From: Syntrophaceae bacterium UBA2280
GTDB lineage: Bacteria; Desulfobacterota; Syntrophia; Syntrophales; Smithellaceae
Direction: 5' to 3'
Assembly (NCBI GenBank): GCA_002347685.1
Contig: DDWS01000063.1
Coordinates: 15,312 to 79,311 of the forward strand
Length of the DNA stretch: 64,000 nucleotides
Shown here in pieces: positions 49,612 through 58,838 of the stretch; within the stretch, counting starts at the first letter, position 1; the number at the start of each line of letters is the position of its first letter. Position numbers and translations under genes: made by a program. A model generated the notes under the pieces. The model did not search any database. It was not told the DNA's origin and saw only the letters and a list, made by a program, of their open reading frames with translations.

Positions 49612-50382
49612 AGAAAGATTCCGGAACCTGGTTGACTCAACGGCAATGCGGGCGGGGTTCTACGCGCCGTTGATGGAAAAAGATTATTATTTGACTTTTA
49701 TTCTTTCCCGGATTTCCGAACTCAGTCCGGATTTAGTGTTTAAAGGCGGTACTTGTCTCAATAAAATCTATTACTCCTACTACAGGCTGAGCGAAGATCT
49801 GGATTTCAGCCTGCGTTTGCCGGATGCACCGGTGACAAGGGGTAGCCGCCGCAGGGCGATCCAGACGATCAAGGACAAAATATCAGACTTTGCCGATCGC
49901 CTCGGTTTGAAACTGGAAGGTGTAGAGAATGCAGGCAGGAATGAATCGAAGCAGTACATCTATTATTTTTTGTACGACGCGGTGACTCTTCCGTCGCGGC
50001 AGTCCATCAAACTGGAAATCAGCCTTCGTTTCAATCCGCTCCGGCCTCCTGAGTCGCACAAAATTCAGCATCAATATACACACCCTTTTACAGGGAAACC
50101 GCTATTTGAAGCAGGCAGGGTCAACTGTCTGGCCCTTGATGAAATCGTCAGCGAAAAAATGCGGGCGGCAGTCCTGAGGAAAGACATCGCACCGCGGGAT
50201 TTTTATGACCTCGATTTCATCCTGCGGCGTAAATTCAAGACATGCGATCGCGCATTCAAGAGGAACTAATTGATGTTCTCACTGAAAAAGAACAGAGAAA
50301 ATTCAACCTGGATGCGGCCCTGAAACGAATCAATCAAGCAATGGATTTGATGGTAAGCGATTCAGGTAGGACATTCCGGTGA
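49571..50382 (+). pseudogene. abiEii: AbiEii-type nucleotidyltransferase toxin, frameshifted near the 3' end
   Basis: The main frame (233 residues) has the nucleotidyltransferase core LVFKGGTCLNKIYYSYYRLS followed by EDLDFSLRL (GGT and DxD motifs), then CLALDEIVSEKMRAA and DFYDLDFILRRKFK. It stops early at 50269. The next frame, from about 50240, continues IQEELIDVLTEKEQRKFNLD, then AALKRINQAMDLM and ends at 50382, matching the C-terminal helices expected of the family. A single-base shift near 50240-50260 would explain this. The catalytic core is intact, so a truncated product could still be active. Confidence 0.7.
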
Positions 50383-50460
50383 CCTTCCCCCCGAAAACTG
50401 ATCCATTTTCAATTTGAGTTCTTCCTGATAATAAAGAAAGAAGAAAGGGAGGACGATTGG

Positions 50461-50505
50461 ATGAAGAGGAAAAGATTTACACCGGAGCAGTTAGAAAAGA
50501 AATGA
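50461..50505 (+). pseudogene. IS3-family OrfA 5' scrap
   Basis: MKRKRFTPEQLEKK then stop, preceded by GGGAGGA. The head KRKRFT.EQ is that of IS3-family OrfA. Bases about 50388-50460 look like the left end of such an element. It is cut by the hairpin unit that follows. Confidence 0.6.
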
Positions 50506-50520
50506 TTTGCGGAGAGTATT

Positions 50521-50566
50521 TCTCCTGGCACAAAAAGTCGCATTTGCGACTTTTTGTGCCAGGAGA
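50521..50566. repeat. Long perfect hairpin A next to a transposase tail
   Basis: Two 22-bp arms match perfectly around a TT loop. The stop codon of a transposase-tail fragment (minus strand, 50567) follows directly. Hairpin B at 50997 has the same position and layout with different arm bases. Confidence 0.8.
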
Positions 50567-50611
50567 TCACCCGTTCTTCGAAAAATCACGAAAAAAAGAC
50601 AAAATCTGGTC
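50567..50611 (-). pseudogene. C-terminal scrap of an IS110-type transposase
   Basis: Minus strand ADQILSFFRDFSKNG and stop, nearly the same as the end of the protein at 51051 (ADRILSFRDFSKNG). It is a leftover 3' end of a second copy of that element. Confidence 0.65.
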
Positions 50612-50994
50612 AGCCTCGAACAGATTCAACGACACCATTGGGACGCTCGCCCCTTACTGCTTCCCCTACATGGTGATCCTTTGGATGATGATACTGCCCT
50701 TGCTGCGTCCCGGAGCCTACAACCTTTATTTTTTCCTGCTGGGTGCCCCTGTGTCGCTGCACCTCATGGCCGCGATTACAGATTTCATTTCGCAATCGCG
50801 TATTCGGGAAGGGACGGACATTCACATCGTAGGTTTTGGCTTTTCGCTCATTGTCGTTCATGAACATCCTGATATACGGGACAGTGCTGGCAACCGTCCT
50901 GGGGGGCTGGGCGGGGACGAAAGATTTTGTGGTGTTTGGTCCGTGGGCGCTCTGGTGGGCGGCGGGGGTTCTTTGGGTGCTGGGTTATGGATAG
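50612..50994 (+). pseudogene. Unknown membrane protein remnant, two frames
   Basis: One frame reads RFNDTIGTLAPYCFPYMVIL, then WMMILPLLRPGAYNLYFFLL, HLMAAITDFISQ and HIVGFGFSLIVVHE. At 50860 another frame starts MNILIYGTVLATVLGGWAGT and ends WWAAGVLWVLGYG (stop 50992-50994). Together they look like a membrane protein with three or four helices broken by a frameshift, or two small overlapping membrane proteins. The family is not recognised. It is trapped between two IS110-type ends. Confidence 0.4.
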
Positions 50995-50996
50995 CG

Positions 50997-51044
50997 TTTT
51001 CCTTGGCCATAAAGTGTCAAATGACACTTTATGGCCAAGGAAAA
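50997..51044. repeat. Long perfect hairpin B next to the IS110-type gene
   Basis: Two 23-bp arms match perfectly around an AA loop, 6 bp from the transposase stop at 51051. The core resembles hairpin A (GGC-x-A-x-AAAGT) with compensating arm changes. Confidence 0.8.
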
Positions 51045-51050
51045 TCGGAG

Positions 51051-52274
51051 TCACCCATTCTTCGAAAAATCACGGAAAGATAAAATCCGGTCCGCCAGAA
51101 AGATTTCTATCACAAAATTCACGAACTTAGTCCTCAATGCGGGGCTTTCCTTGATTGCTTCGAACTTGATTCCTGGCTCCGCCCCGTTTGCCCACTTCTG
51201 CCCCCTCTCGAACTGCCCCAATGTGAAAGTGGCCCCAAAATCCGTTATCAGGGCACTTACTTCTTCTTTGTCCAGGCAGTCCACATACTCGAACACCTTG
51301 TCTTCCTTGTATTTGTAGTAATGATTGGCGGCGATCTGCTTTTCTTTTTCCTCTGCCTCCGTGGTTTCCTTGGCCTTTGAAGCCGCGTTGTCTTTTTCAA
51401 GTTTCTGTTTCAGCGAGCTAACGGGCCGATAATCCTCCTCCAGGGCCTTCACGATGTATCCGCCTACATTCAGCACCGTCATGATCTTCGCGTCGAAACT
51501 GGCGCCTTGGCCTACTTCGCATCCGATGGAGGCGATGGCCAGTTTCTGAATATCGTCTAACCGCTTTTTCTTCATCAGGGTCTGCCTTCCGGAGGTGGAC
51601 ACCATGTCTTTAAACTGGTCCTTTTCAAATCCGGCAATCTGTGAAGGGTCCAAACACCAGCGGACGATGGATTCGGTCTCAGAGTAACCGCTGTATGAAT
51701 CCAGCTCCGGAAAATACTGCGCAATCAGCTGATTGCGAATCCTTACCCGGTATCCGTGTTCTAGTTTCTTAAGCTTACGCTTCAATGACAATAAATTGCG
51801 AAGATCGCGTATTTCGATTGCCGGATATTCATAAAACAAGCATTTGCCCTGCGAAATCAAATCCGCAACATTGGCGGCATCTTTATCGTCGTGTTTGTCC
51901 CATCGGCCATCCAGAAGCTCCCTGTTGCGCTTGACGGCTAACCCGCCAACCAGAACCAGCGTCTTCCCGCATCGAATTAAATGCTCTCCTAATGGCTTAT
52001 GGTAGTTGGCCGTCGGTTCCATTCCGAAGACAACGCTCTTCAGCTTATGGGTTGCTTGAATTGTTTCCGTTTGATCCAGCAGCTTCCTGAAGCCTTCTAT
52101 CGTATTGTCAAAGATCAATCGCTTAAACAGCGTCTTTCCCGTTGCCGTGCCAAAGAATGCATGGTGCTTTTCCTTGGCAATATCTATTCCTACGATCAGG
52201 TATTCCTTCGATCCTCGTATCTCTTTTCGAAATTGACGAAATGCTTCGAGCCTGCTATCTTCTTCATGACGCAT
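51051..52274 (-). mobile_element. IS110-family transposase (DEDD), diverged C-terminal part
   Basis: 407 residues. The RuvC-like N-terminal domain has YLIVGIDIAKEKHHAFFG (first Asp), VVFGMEPTANYHKPLGEHL (Glu) and RWDKHDDKDAANVADLIS (Asp pair), with RNLLSLKRKLKKLEHGYRVR as the usual linker. The C-terminal half contains a Lys/Glu-rich helical insert near 295-330. The PGxGxxTA and serine motifs of the IS110 transposase domain are hard to find; only SALITDFGATFTLGQFERGQ resembles them. IS110 enzymes work with a bridge RNA from a non-coding end. The candidate non-coding ends are 52275-52590 and the hairpin side at 50997. Confidence 0.8.
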
Positions 52275-52594
52275 AGGGAGACCTCCTTTTTTGAGTTTGG
52301 GTTTCTGGACAAAACTTTCTTTCTCATTAACAGGAGGTTACTTTTTTTGTAATCTTCTATCTTTTTCCGACCTGTGCGCGCGCTCGTGAGCCTAGACACA
52401 AGTGATATGGACATATAACATTTTAAGAAGTCTGATCGGAAACCCGCTGAGTGGGTGTTTTGTCTTCCTTTTGTAAAAAATACAATATCCCTTGACTTTC
52501 CATTAAGTTATGTTCTTTAATTTTGCGGCCTAGATGTTCACTGAAACATAGTATTCCGCGAATACCACAGTAACCCTAACACTCTGGGGGCAGC
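52275..52594. other. Gap upstream of IS110-type gene and CRISPR locus
   Basis: About 320 bp. It contains a weak stem (ACCC...GGGT followed by T-rich bases, 52443-52457 onward) and the promoter at 52492. It might include the IS end and a bridge RNA, which I cannot delimit. Confidence 0.35.
52492..52521 (+). promoter_or_regulatory. Likely promoter of the WYL gene/CRISPR locus
   Basis: TTGACT (52492-52497), 18 bp, TTTAAT (52516-52521), 73 bp before the WYL regulator start. Confidence 0.45.
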
Positions 52595-53563
52595 ATGTCA
52601 TCTAAAGTTATTTACGAGCGTTTCCTCTGGTTTCATAAAAGAATTAAAGAAGAAAAATATCCCAATACAAAAACCCTGTCTGAAGAATTCGATATATCCC
52701 GAAAGACAGCTCAGCGTGACATTGAATTCCTTAGCGAGAGATTTAGAGCTCCGCTCGTATACGTGCATGGACGGCGCGGCTATTCTTACGAAGACAACAC
52801 ATGGGAAATTCCCGGTTTGTGGCTGAATGAGGGAGAGCTCATCTCGCTTGTACTCTCCTCACGGTTGGCCTCCGCCGTCCCAGACAGTGGTGTGAAGACG
52901 TCCCTCAAAACACTTCTCAACCAGATCATCGCCCATCATTCTTCAGGTACCCTGTCCATTGATGAATTGAGTGAGAGGATATCCGTTAAAAACATCGCAT
53001 ATGCTCAGACCAATGAAGCCATTTTCCACAGACTGCTGGAGGCGTTGCTTCGGATGAAAGCCTTGCGGATTGAGTACTTCTCGCCGCATAGCAACCAGAA
53101 CACAACGCGCGACATCCTGCCTTTACACCTTCTCAACTACATGGGCACTTGGCACATTATAGCTTATTGCAACGTTAAAAAAGAACTGCGCGATTTTGTC
53201 TTGTCGCGGATTCGCTCCGCCGCCGCCTGCGAAACACCAGTGGATGTCAGCGTCCCCGCAGCTAAGGTAAAGAATTACATACGTGATACATTCGGCATTT
53301 TTCGCGGCGAAAAGTCGCGCGATGTCTGTTTACGCTTTACTGCCGAAATCGCCCCTTGGATCGCCGAACAGAGCTGGCATCCAAAACAGATAATTAGGAT
53401 AGAGAAAAACGGAAGACTATTACTCACCATACCTGTGGCCGATTTCAGAGAAATCAAGCGTGAAATATTGCGTTACGGCGCGCAGGTGGAAGTTGTTTCC
53501 CCCAAAGCCCTACGAGAGGAGGTTAAAAAAGAAATCCAAAAAATGAAAATAATTTACTCGTAG
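52595..53563 (+). CDS. HTH-WYL transcriptional regulator of the CRISPR locus
   Basis: 322 residues. The N-terminal DeoR-type helix-turn-helix is TKTLSEEFDISRKTAQRDIE. The WYL domain lies near 150-225 (ALRIEYFSPHSNQNTTRDIL, PLHLLNYMGTWHIIAYCN, then FVLSRIRSA), and a WCX-like C-terminal part ends the protein (LLLTIPVADFREIKREILRY). WYL proteins bind nucleic-acid-type ligands and often control CRISPR-Cas or other defence genes. It lies 49 bp before the exonuclease gene on the same strand and probably regulates the cas operon. Confidence 0.88.
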   Translation: MSSKVIYERFLWFHKRIKEEKYPNTKTLSEEFDISRKTAQRDIEFLSERFRAPLVYVHGRRGYSYEDNTWEIPGLWLNEGELISLVLSSRLASAVPDSGVKTSLKTLLNQIIAHHSSGTLSIDELSERISVKNIAYAQTNEAIFHRLLEALLRMKALRIEYFSPHSNQNTTRDILPLHLLNYMGTWHIIAYCNVKKELRDFVLSRIRSAAACETPVDVSVPAAKVKNYIRDTFGIFRGEKSRDVCLRFTAEIAPWIAEQSWHPKQIIRIEKNGRLLLTIPVADFREIKREILRYGAQVEVVSPKALREEVKKEIQKMKIIYS

Positions 53564-53612
53564 GACGCAGAATGTCCGACCAAGTCTGCTATGATAAGAC
53601 CTAGTAAATATC

Positions 53613-54134
53613 ATGATAAGGAATAATCGGATTGTTTTTATTGATGTGGAAACGACCGGACTTGATCCTGGAAAGGGACATAGAATTATTGAGATTGGCG
53701 CAATAGCTATGGAAAATGATCAAATACGCGGTGAAATTCAAAGTCTTATTCAAGTCAATAATTCGATCCCCCGGCATATTTCTAAAATACATGGTATTAC
53801 AAATAATATGCTTACCGGTAGGCCAACACCTCAGCAAATCTATCCAGAAGTCAAAGATTTCATATCCGACAGTATACTTATTGCCCATAACGCCAAATTT
53901 GATATAGGATTTTTGCGATCGGAATTTAACCGGTTGAAATTAAGCTTCAACAACAAAATCTTTTGCACACTGGAACTAAGTCGCAGGCGCTACCCACACC
54001 TGCCGAATTATAAATTGAGCACAATTTACGCGCATCTTACAGGGGAACAGCCCGCAGATGCCAAACGACACCGCGCTCTGGACGACGCCCGCATGGTCGC
54101 TGCCATCTGGCTGGCAATGGAAGGAAATAGATGA
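53613..54134 (+). CDS. DEDDh 3'-5' exonuclease (DnaQ-like) translationally coupled to cas3
   Basis: 173 residues. Exo I is VFIDVETTGLDP (D and E), Exo II is LIAHNAKFDIGFLRSEF, and Exo III is HRALDDARMVA with the His-x(4)-Asp pair, so the active site is complete. Its stop overlaps the cas3 start by 4 bp (ATGA), which places it inside the cas operon rather than beside it. DnaQ-like exonucleases trim prespacers for Cas1-Cas2 in some type I-E systems, and in others are fused to Cas2. A stand-alone gene before cas3 is less usual. The ribosome-binding site is weak. Confidence 0.9.
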   Translation: MIRNNRIVFIDVETTGLDPGKGHRIIEIGAIAMENDQIRGEIQSLIQVNNSIPRHISKIHGITNNMLTGRPTPQQIYPEVKDFISDSILIAHNAKFDIGFLRSEFNRLKLSFNNKIFCTLELSRRRYPHLPNYKLSTIYAHLTGEQPADAKRHRALDDARMVAAIWLAMEGNR

Positions 54135-56803
54135 ATGAACAACATCTAAAAAAAGAACTGTCAAATCTCTGGGCGAAGGCAAGAAAGAATGGTGAAGCCG
54201 GGTGGCATCCTCTGATTCTTCACATGCTGGACGTAGCCGCGAGTGCGGACGCTATTCTCGAGCGTGAACCGAAATCCACGCGTATGAGGATGGCTGCAAT
54301 CTTGGGTATGCAGTGGGAAGATGCACGTTTGTGGATTTTAATCGTTTTGGCCTGTCACGATCTGGGAAAGTCAAGCCCTGGTTTTCAGTACAAATGGCCG
54401 GAGGCACCCGAGTCGGGTCTGCAATTTCCGCGAAGCCCGGATATGGATATGAATCACGCTTTCGTCAGTCAAATCGCTCTTTCGGAGTTTTTACAGGGAA
54501 GCGGCTGGCCTGCTGAGCTGGCGGTCTTAGCTGCTGATGCCATTGGGTGTCACCACGGGGCACGGGCAGCTTCAACTACCCTCGATCATCTTATGGGTAA
54601 CAGACGCGCTATTGGCAATGACGACTGGACGCAAGCACGTATTGGACTTGTGGCGGTTTTGCAAGATATTTTTAACCCCACGCGGATTCCAACCAAAGAA
54701 ACACTTTCCGGCCCCGACTTCATGCTGTTGTCAGGACTCACGAGCTTTGCTGACTGGATCGGCTCCAACGAAGATTGGTTTCCTTTTGGTACGCCGGAAG
54801 ATTGTGCGGATCTGCCGGGATGGTTTCAAAAGCGAAGAGCCTGTGCAGTCCAGGAATTAGATGCAATCGGTTGGGGATTTCGAACCCCGCTATCTAAAGA
54901 GCCAAAAACCTTCAAGCAGGTGTTCAGTTTTACACCCCGTCCGCTGCAGCAGGCTGTCGTTGACGCTCTGTCTGATATAACGGAGCCAGCCATTCTTTTG
55001 GTTGAAGCACCTATGGGTGAGGGAAAGACTGAGGCGGCTTTCTTCGCACATCTTGAGTTACAGCGCCGCTTCGGGCATCGCGGCCTGTATGTGGCCTTGC
55101 CGACTAAAGCAACCGGCAATGCCATGTTTAAACGCACATTGGAATTCATTCGCGCACAGGGAGATAACCGAAAGCTCGACCTGCAACTGTTGCATGGCGG
55201 GACTGTTCTCAACGACACCTTCCAGGATTTGCGGATTTCTGGAATCCACGATCCCGAAATAGGTGGTGAGGTGCGCGCGGGAGAATGGTTCACCAACAAA
55301 AAAAGGGCGCTACTGTCGGAATACGGCGTCGGAACCGTGGACCAAGCGATTCTTCCTATTCTGCCGGTACGTCATAACTTCGTGCGGCTTTGGGGCCTTG
55401 CAAACCGTGTTGTGGTCTTCGATGAGATCCACGCGTACGACGCTTACACGGGTACGCTTCTGGTTCATCTACTACGCTGGCTTCTGTTGCTGGGTTCGTC
55501 GGTGGTGCTGCTCTCGGCGACGCTGCCACCTAATATTCGTCGCCAGTTAGCTAAAGTGGTAAATGCCGACATGCCGGAGCATGAGGTAGAATATCCCCGT
55601 CTTTCCGTCTTCCGACCTGGGGCAGTGGCGCAAACACATTTCGATGCCGACCCAACGCGTCGCCTGATTCTAAGTTTACAGGGGATTCCCCACGACCTGC
55701 CAAGTATGTATTCAGCCCTAAAGGAACATCTAGTAAACGGCGGTATGGGAATGGCGCTTGTTAATACGGTGCAACGGGCACAAGACCTGTACCGGCTTTT
55801 CCCGAAAGGTGACCCATTAGAGTGCGAAGGTCATCGTGTCGGCAAGCGGCTACCCGATGGTACGGAAGTATTCCTCTTTCATGCGCGGTTTCCGGCTGAT
55901 CGACGACAGAAACGTGAAGATCATGTTTTGGCGAACTTCGGTGTTGGCGGCAACCGATGCGGGCGTAAAATACTCATAGCCACGCAAGTTGCTGAACAGA
56001 GTCTTGATTTGGATTTTGACGTAATCGCAACTGATCTTGCACCCATTGACCTCATCCTGCAGCGTGCGGGGCGCTTATGGCGGCATGCGCGAGAATTCCG
56101 GCCAGTTTCCGGCCCACCGACACTCCTAGTGGCGGGTCTTTCCGGTGATGAGCCACCGTCATTCGAAAAACCCTTGTGGTGGGGAAAGGTATATCGTGCA
56201 GACATCCTGTTGCGCACCTGGTGCCTTCTTCGGGAAGGGCAAAGGGTGAACTTGGTGCTGCCGGATGAGATAGATGTCCTAGTACAAGCGGTTTACGAAG
56301 AACAGGTCGAAATACCTGAAATGCTGCAAGAGAGATCAAATAGCGCGTTGTTGAATGGGGAAGCAGAAGCAATAACGAAGCATGGTCAGGCAAATCTGGC
56401 GATCATTGGATTTCCCGACGATGCATCATGGAACGATCCAGCAAGGTTTGTTCTTTTTGATGAAGATGAACCTGGCGTGCATCGAACGCTTATGGCCCAG
56501 ACCAGGCTTGGTGAAGACTCAGTCGTTGCTATTCCGTTGTGGCGGGAAGACGGATTCAGCACTGAAGCTACGCCTGACTTTATCCAGGCCAAACAGTGGT
56601 TCCTGCGGGCAATCAGTCTTTCACGCAAAGGCGTGGTCAAGAAACTCAAAACGCTCGGGGTACCGAGAGGCTGGAAAAAATCGCCACTCTTACGAAATTG
56701 CTTTCCCCTGATGCTGGATGTCCATGGATGCTGGGCTGAAGATTCAAAAGTGCGATTGTATGACGATCTGGGTTTAGTTTACGAATCAAAGGAGGAGGAA
56801 TGA
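54131..56803 (+). CDS. cas3: Cas3 helicase-nuclease (type I-E)
   Basis: 890 residues. The N-terminal HD nuclease has HPLILHMLDVAASADAIL and the H76-D77 pair in CHDLGKSSPG, with HHGAR further on. The SF2 helicase follows: VEAPMGEGKTEAA (Walker A, near 293-300), DEIH at 431-434, LLSATLPPNIRR, and QRAGRLWRH (motif VI). It is recruited by Cascade to unwind and shred target DNA. It overlaps the next gene by 4 bp. Confidence 0.96.
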   Translation: MNEQHLKKELSNLWAKARKNGEAGWHPLILHMLDVAASADAILEREPKSTRMRMAAILGMQWEDARLWILIVLACHDLGKSSPGFQYKWPEAPESGLQFPRSPDMDMNHAFVSQIALSEFLQGSGWPAELAVLAADAIGCHHGARAASTTLDHLMGNRRAIGNDDWTQARIGLVAVLQDIFNPTRIPTKETLSGPDFMLLSGLTSFADWIGSNEDWFPFGTPEDCADLPGWFQKRRACAVQELDAIGWGFRTPLSKEPKTFKQVFSFTPRPLQQAVVDALSDITEPAILLVEAPMGEGKTEAAFFAHLELQRRFGHRGLYVALPTKATGNAMFKRTLEFIRAQGDNRKLDLQLLHGGTVLNDTFQDLRISGIHDPEIGGEVRAGEWFTNKKRALLSEYGVGTVDQAILPILPVRHNFVRLWGLANRVVVFDEIHAYDAYTGTLLVHLLRWLLLLGSSVVLLSATLPPNIRRQLAKVVNADMPEHEVEYPRLSVFRPGAVAQTHFDADPTRRLILSLQGIPHDLPSMYSALKEHLVNGGMGMALVNTVQRAQDLYRLFPKGDPLECEGHRVGKRLPDGTEVFLFHARFPADRRQKREDHVLANFGVGGNRCGRKILIATQVAEQSLDLDFDVIATDLAPIDLILQRAGRLWRHAREFRPVSGPPTLLVAGLSGDEPPSFEKPLWWGKVYRADILLRTWCLLREGQRVNLVLPDEIDVLVQAVYEEQVEIPEMLQERSNSALLNGEAEAITKHGQANLAIIGFPDDASWNDPARFVLFDEDEPGVHRTLMAQTRLGEDSVVAIPLWREDGFSTEATPDFIQAKQWFLRAISLSRKGVVKKLKTLGVPRGWKKSPLLRNCFPLMLDVHGCWAEDSKVRLYDDLGLVYESKEEE

Positions 56804-58323
56804 GACGGTTTAACCTGATTGATGAAAAGTGGATACCCCTACGGTTTCGTGACGGAACTCGTGACGAGCTGGGTATTCGCGACACCGTGATAAAATCAAA
56901 AATAATCGAGGCCATCGAAGATCCGTCGCCGCTGGTGGTAGCGGCCCTGCATCGCTTTTTACTGGCGGTGTTGTACCGAGCATTAGAAGGACCAACCGAC
57001 ATTGATCAAGCTAAAGAGTACTTCAAAACAGGATTGCCAGATGAAAAAATTACGGCATACCTGGAGAAATGGCGGGATCGTTTCTGGTTATTTGATGAGA
57101 AGTATCCGTTCGGGCAAATTCCAACATTTGAGCCGAAGGTTTGGCGAGCCTGGACGGTACTTGCTGCGGAGCATAATGCCGATAATGCCAAGGTTCTTTT
57201 TGACCATGTGGACGTCGAAACGCCAGGTACCATTTCTGAGGCCGCGGCGACCCGTTGGATTCTGGCGACTCAAACATTTTCCGTAAGCTGCGGTAAAAGT
57301 GAATTATCTCATACCGGCACGGCGCCTTCTGCAACGGCTGCAATGGTTCTACCTCTGGGGCGTGATCTTCACGACACATTGCTGCTTTCTCTGGTTCCGC
57401 AGAATAGGGAAATAGCCGCTGCCGACCGGCCTCTGTGGGAAAGGACCCCGGAATCGTTGGCTAGTTTAAAAGAAGGTTTAGAGCGCACTATTGGCGGCCT
57501 TGCTGATCGTTACACATGGAGGATCCGTTCAATTCGACTGAATGCAGATGATTCATGCCGGATTGGGAAACTGGCTTTCGCCTCTGGAGTTGGCAATTCT
57601 TCTATCGATCAAATCGACCCCATGCATGGCTACAGGGTAGACGAAAAAAGGGGTAAACTTCCTATACAATTTCGTGACCGAGGTTTTTGGCGTGACTTTG
57701 ATTCTCTGCTTCCAGACGAATCACATCTGGCACCGCAAGTCATTGAGCATGCAGCGGCATTGACTCGGTTAAACCGCGAGCGATTTCCACGATCCGTCAT
57801 GGTGCTCGGACAGGCAAACAATAAAGCGAAGATTGAGTATTGGCGAATGGAACGCTTCGCGCTTCCTGAAGCACTGGTCGGAGATCGATTCATCAGAACT
57901 GAGATTCGACAGTTTCTTATCGATGCAGAGGATGCCCAAAAAGCTCTTTGGGCAGCATGTAGTTCGTTTGCATGTGATTTAATATGTCGAGGGAACAAAA
58001 GGCCCGTTAAAAAGAAGGATATCAGCAGCTTTGTGGATCAGATGCCGGTGAATGCCTGGTATTGGTCTACGCTTGAATCCCGCTTTCACGAAGTCTTGCA
58101 AGCGTACACGCTTAACTGTGACCTTGATGATATACGCTGTCAGTGGCTTGAGTCTGTATGGGATACGCTGCTGTCCGCTTGGAATCAACACAGTGCATCA
58201 GTATCCATAGGTGATGCATGGGCTATCCGGGCACTGGTGAAAGCAGAAAGGCCGGTCCGGCGTAAAGTAAAGGAACTAAAAGATGAAATTTTAAAACTCG
58301 AAAGACATAAGGAGGTCGTATGA
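56800..58323 (+). CDS. cse1: Cascade large subunit Cse1 (CasA/Cas8e)
   Basis: 507 residues, typical length. The N-terminus FNLIDEKWIPLRFRDGTRDE and the LAALHRFLLAVLYRAL-like helix (VVAALHRFLLAVLYRALEGP) are family marks. A LSHTGTAPSATAAMVLPLGR segment is near the L1-loop region, and the C-terminal four-helix bundle lies after about 360. It reads the PAM and helps load Cas3. The stop/start overlaps are 4 bp with both neighbours, showing tight coupling. Confidence 0.93.
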   Translation: MRRFNLIDEKWIPLRFRDGTRDELGIRDTVIKSKIIEAIEDPSPLVVAALHRFLLAVLYRALEGPTDIDQAKEYFKTGLPDEKITAYLEKWRDRFWLFDEKYPFGQIPTFEPKVWRAWTVLAAEHNADNAKVLFDHVDVETPGTISEAAATRWILATQTFSVSCGKSELSHTGTAPSATAAMVLPLGRDLHDTLLLSLVPQNREIAAADRPLWERTPESLASLKEGLERTIGGLADRYTWRIRSIRLNADDSCRIGKLAFASGVGNSSIDQIDPMHGYRVDEKRGKLPIQFRDRGFWRDFDSLLPDESHLAPQVIEHAAALTRLNRERFPRSVMVLGQANNKAKIEYWRMERFALPEALVGDRFIRTEIRQFLIDAEDAQKALWAACSSFACDLICRGNKRPVKKKDISSFVDQMPVNAWYWSTLESRFHEVLQAYTLNCDLDDIRCQWLESVWDTLLSAWNQHSASVSIGDAWAIRALVKAERPVRRKVKELKDEILKLERHKEVV

Positions 58324-58838
58324 ACGGATTCATTGAATGGCTGGAAAATATGAATGAGAAAGATAGCAAGGTGCGGGCGGTATTGCGACGCAGCCTCGCT
58401 TTTGATCCGGGGCAATTCGCGCCCGCCTACCCATATGTTGAACCGTTTCTTAAAGATGAGGAAAACTTCTGGAGGAGAGATATGTTCTATCTGGTAGCCG
58501 GTCTTTGGGCCAGTCATTGGCGGTTCGGAAGGGGGGGGGTGCCATTGAAATTCGGAAAGTCATGTGCTGTTTACCAGGTTGCAAGCGGTTCCACAAGCAT
58601 GGAGAGACGCTTTATCACACTTCTGGATGCTGACACCGATCAATTGCCGCATCGCTTGCGCCAGATGGTTGCCCTTCTCAAAGAGCAGACCATCGATTTC
58701 GGCGACCTGTTGAACAGTCTTCTATACTGGAATGACGACCATAAACGGACACAGAACAGCTGGGCGCGCGACTTTTATCGCACTCTGGACCTTGAAATGA
58801 CAACCAACCCCAATAACGATAAGGAGATCAGCAAATGA
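58320..58838 (+). CDS. cse2: Cascade small subunit Cse2 (CasB/Cas11)
   Basis: 172 residues, mostly helical. KVRAVLRRSLAFDPGQFAPA, FYLVAGLWASHWRF, RRFITLLDADTDQLPHRLRQ and DFGDLLNSLLYWNDDHKRTQ fit the CasB pattern (RR...RFL.LL......L...LR....L). A run of nine G within the gene (about 58530-58538) does not break the frame here. It stabilises the target R-loop as a dimer in Cascade. Confidence 0.92.
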   Translation: MNGFIEWLENMNEKDSKVRAVLRRSLAFDPGQFAPAYPYVEPFLKDEENFWRRDMFYLVAGLWASHWRFGRGGVPLKFGKSCAVYQVASGSTSMERRFITLLDADTDQLPHRLRQMVALLKEQTIDFGDLLNSLLYWNDDHKRTQNSWARDFYRTLDLEMTTNPNNDKEISK

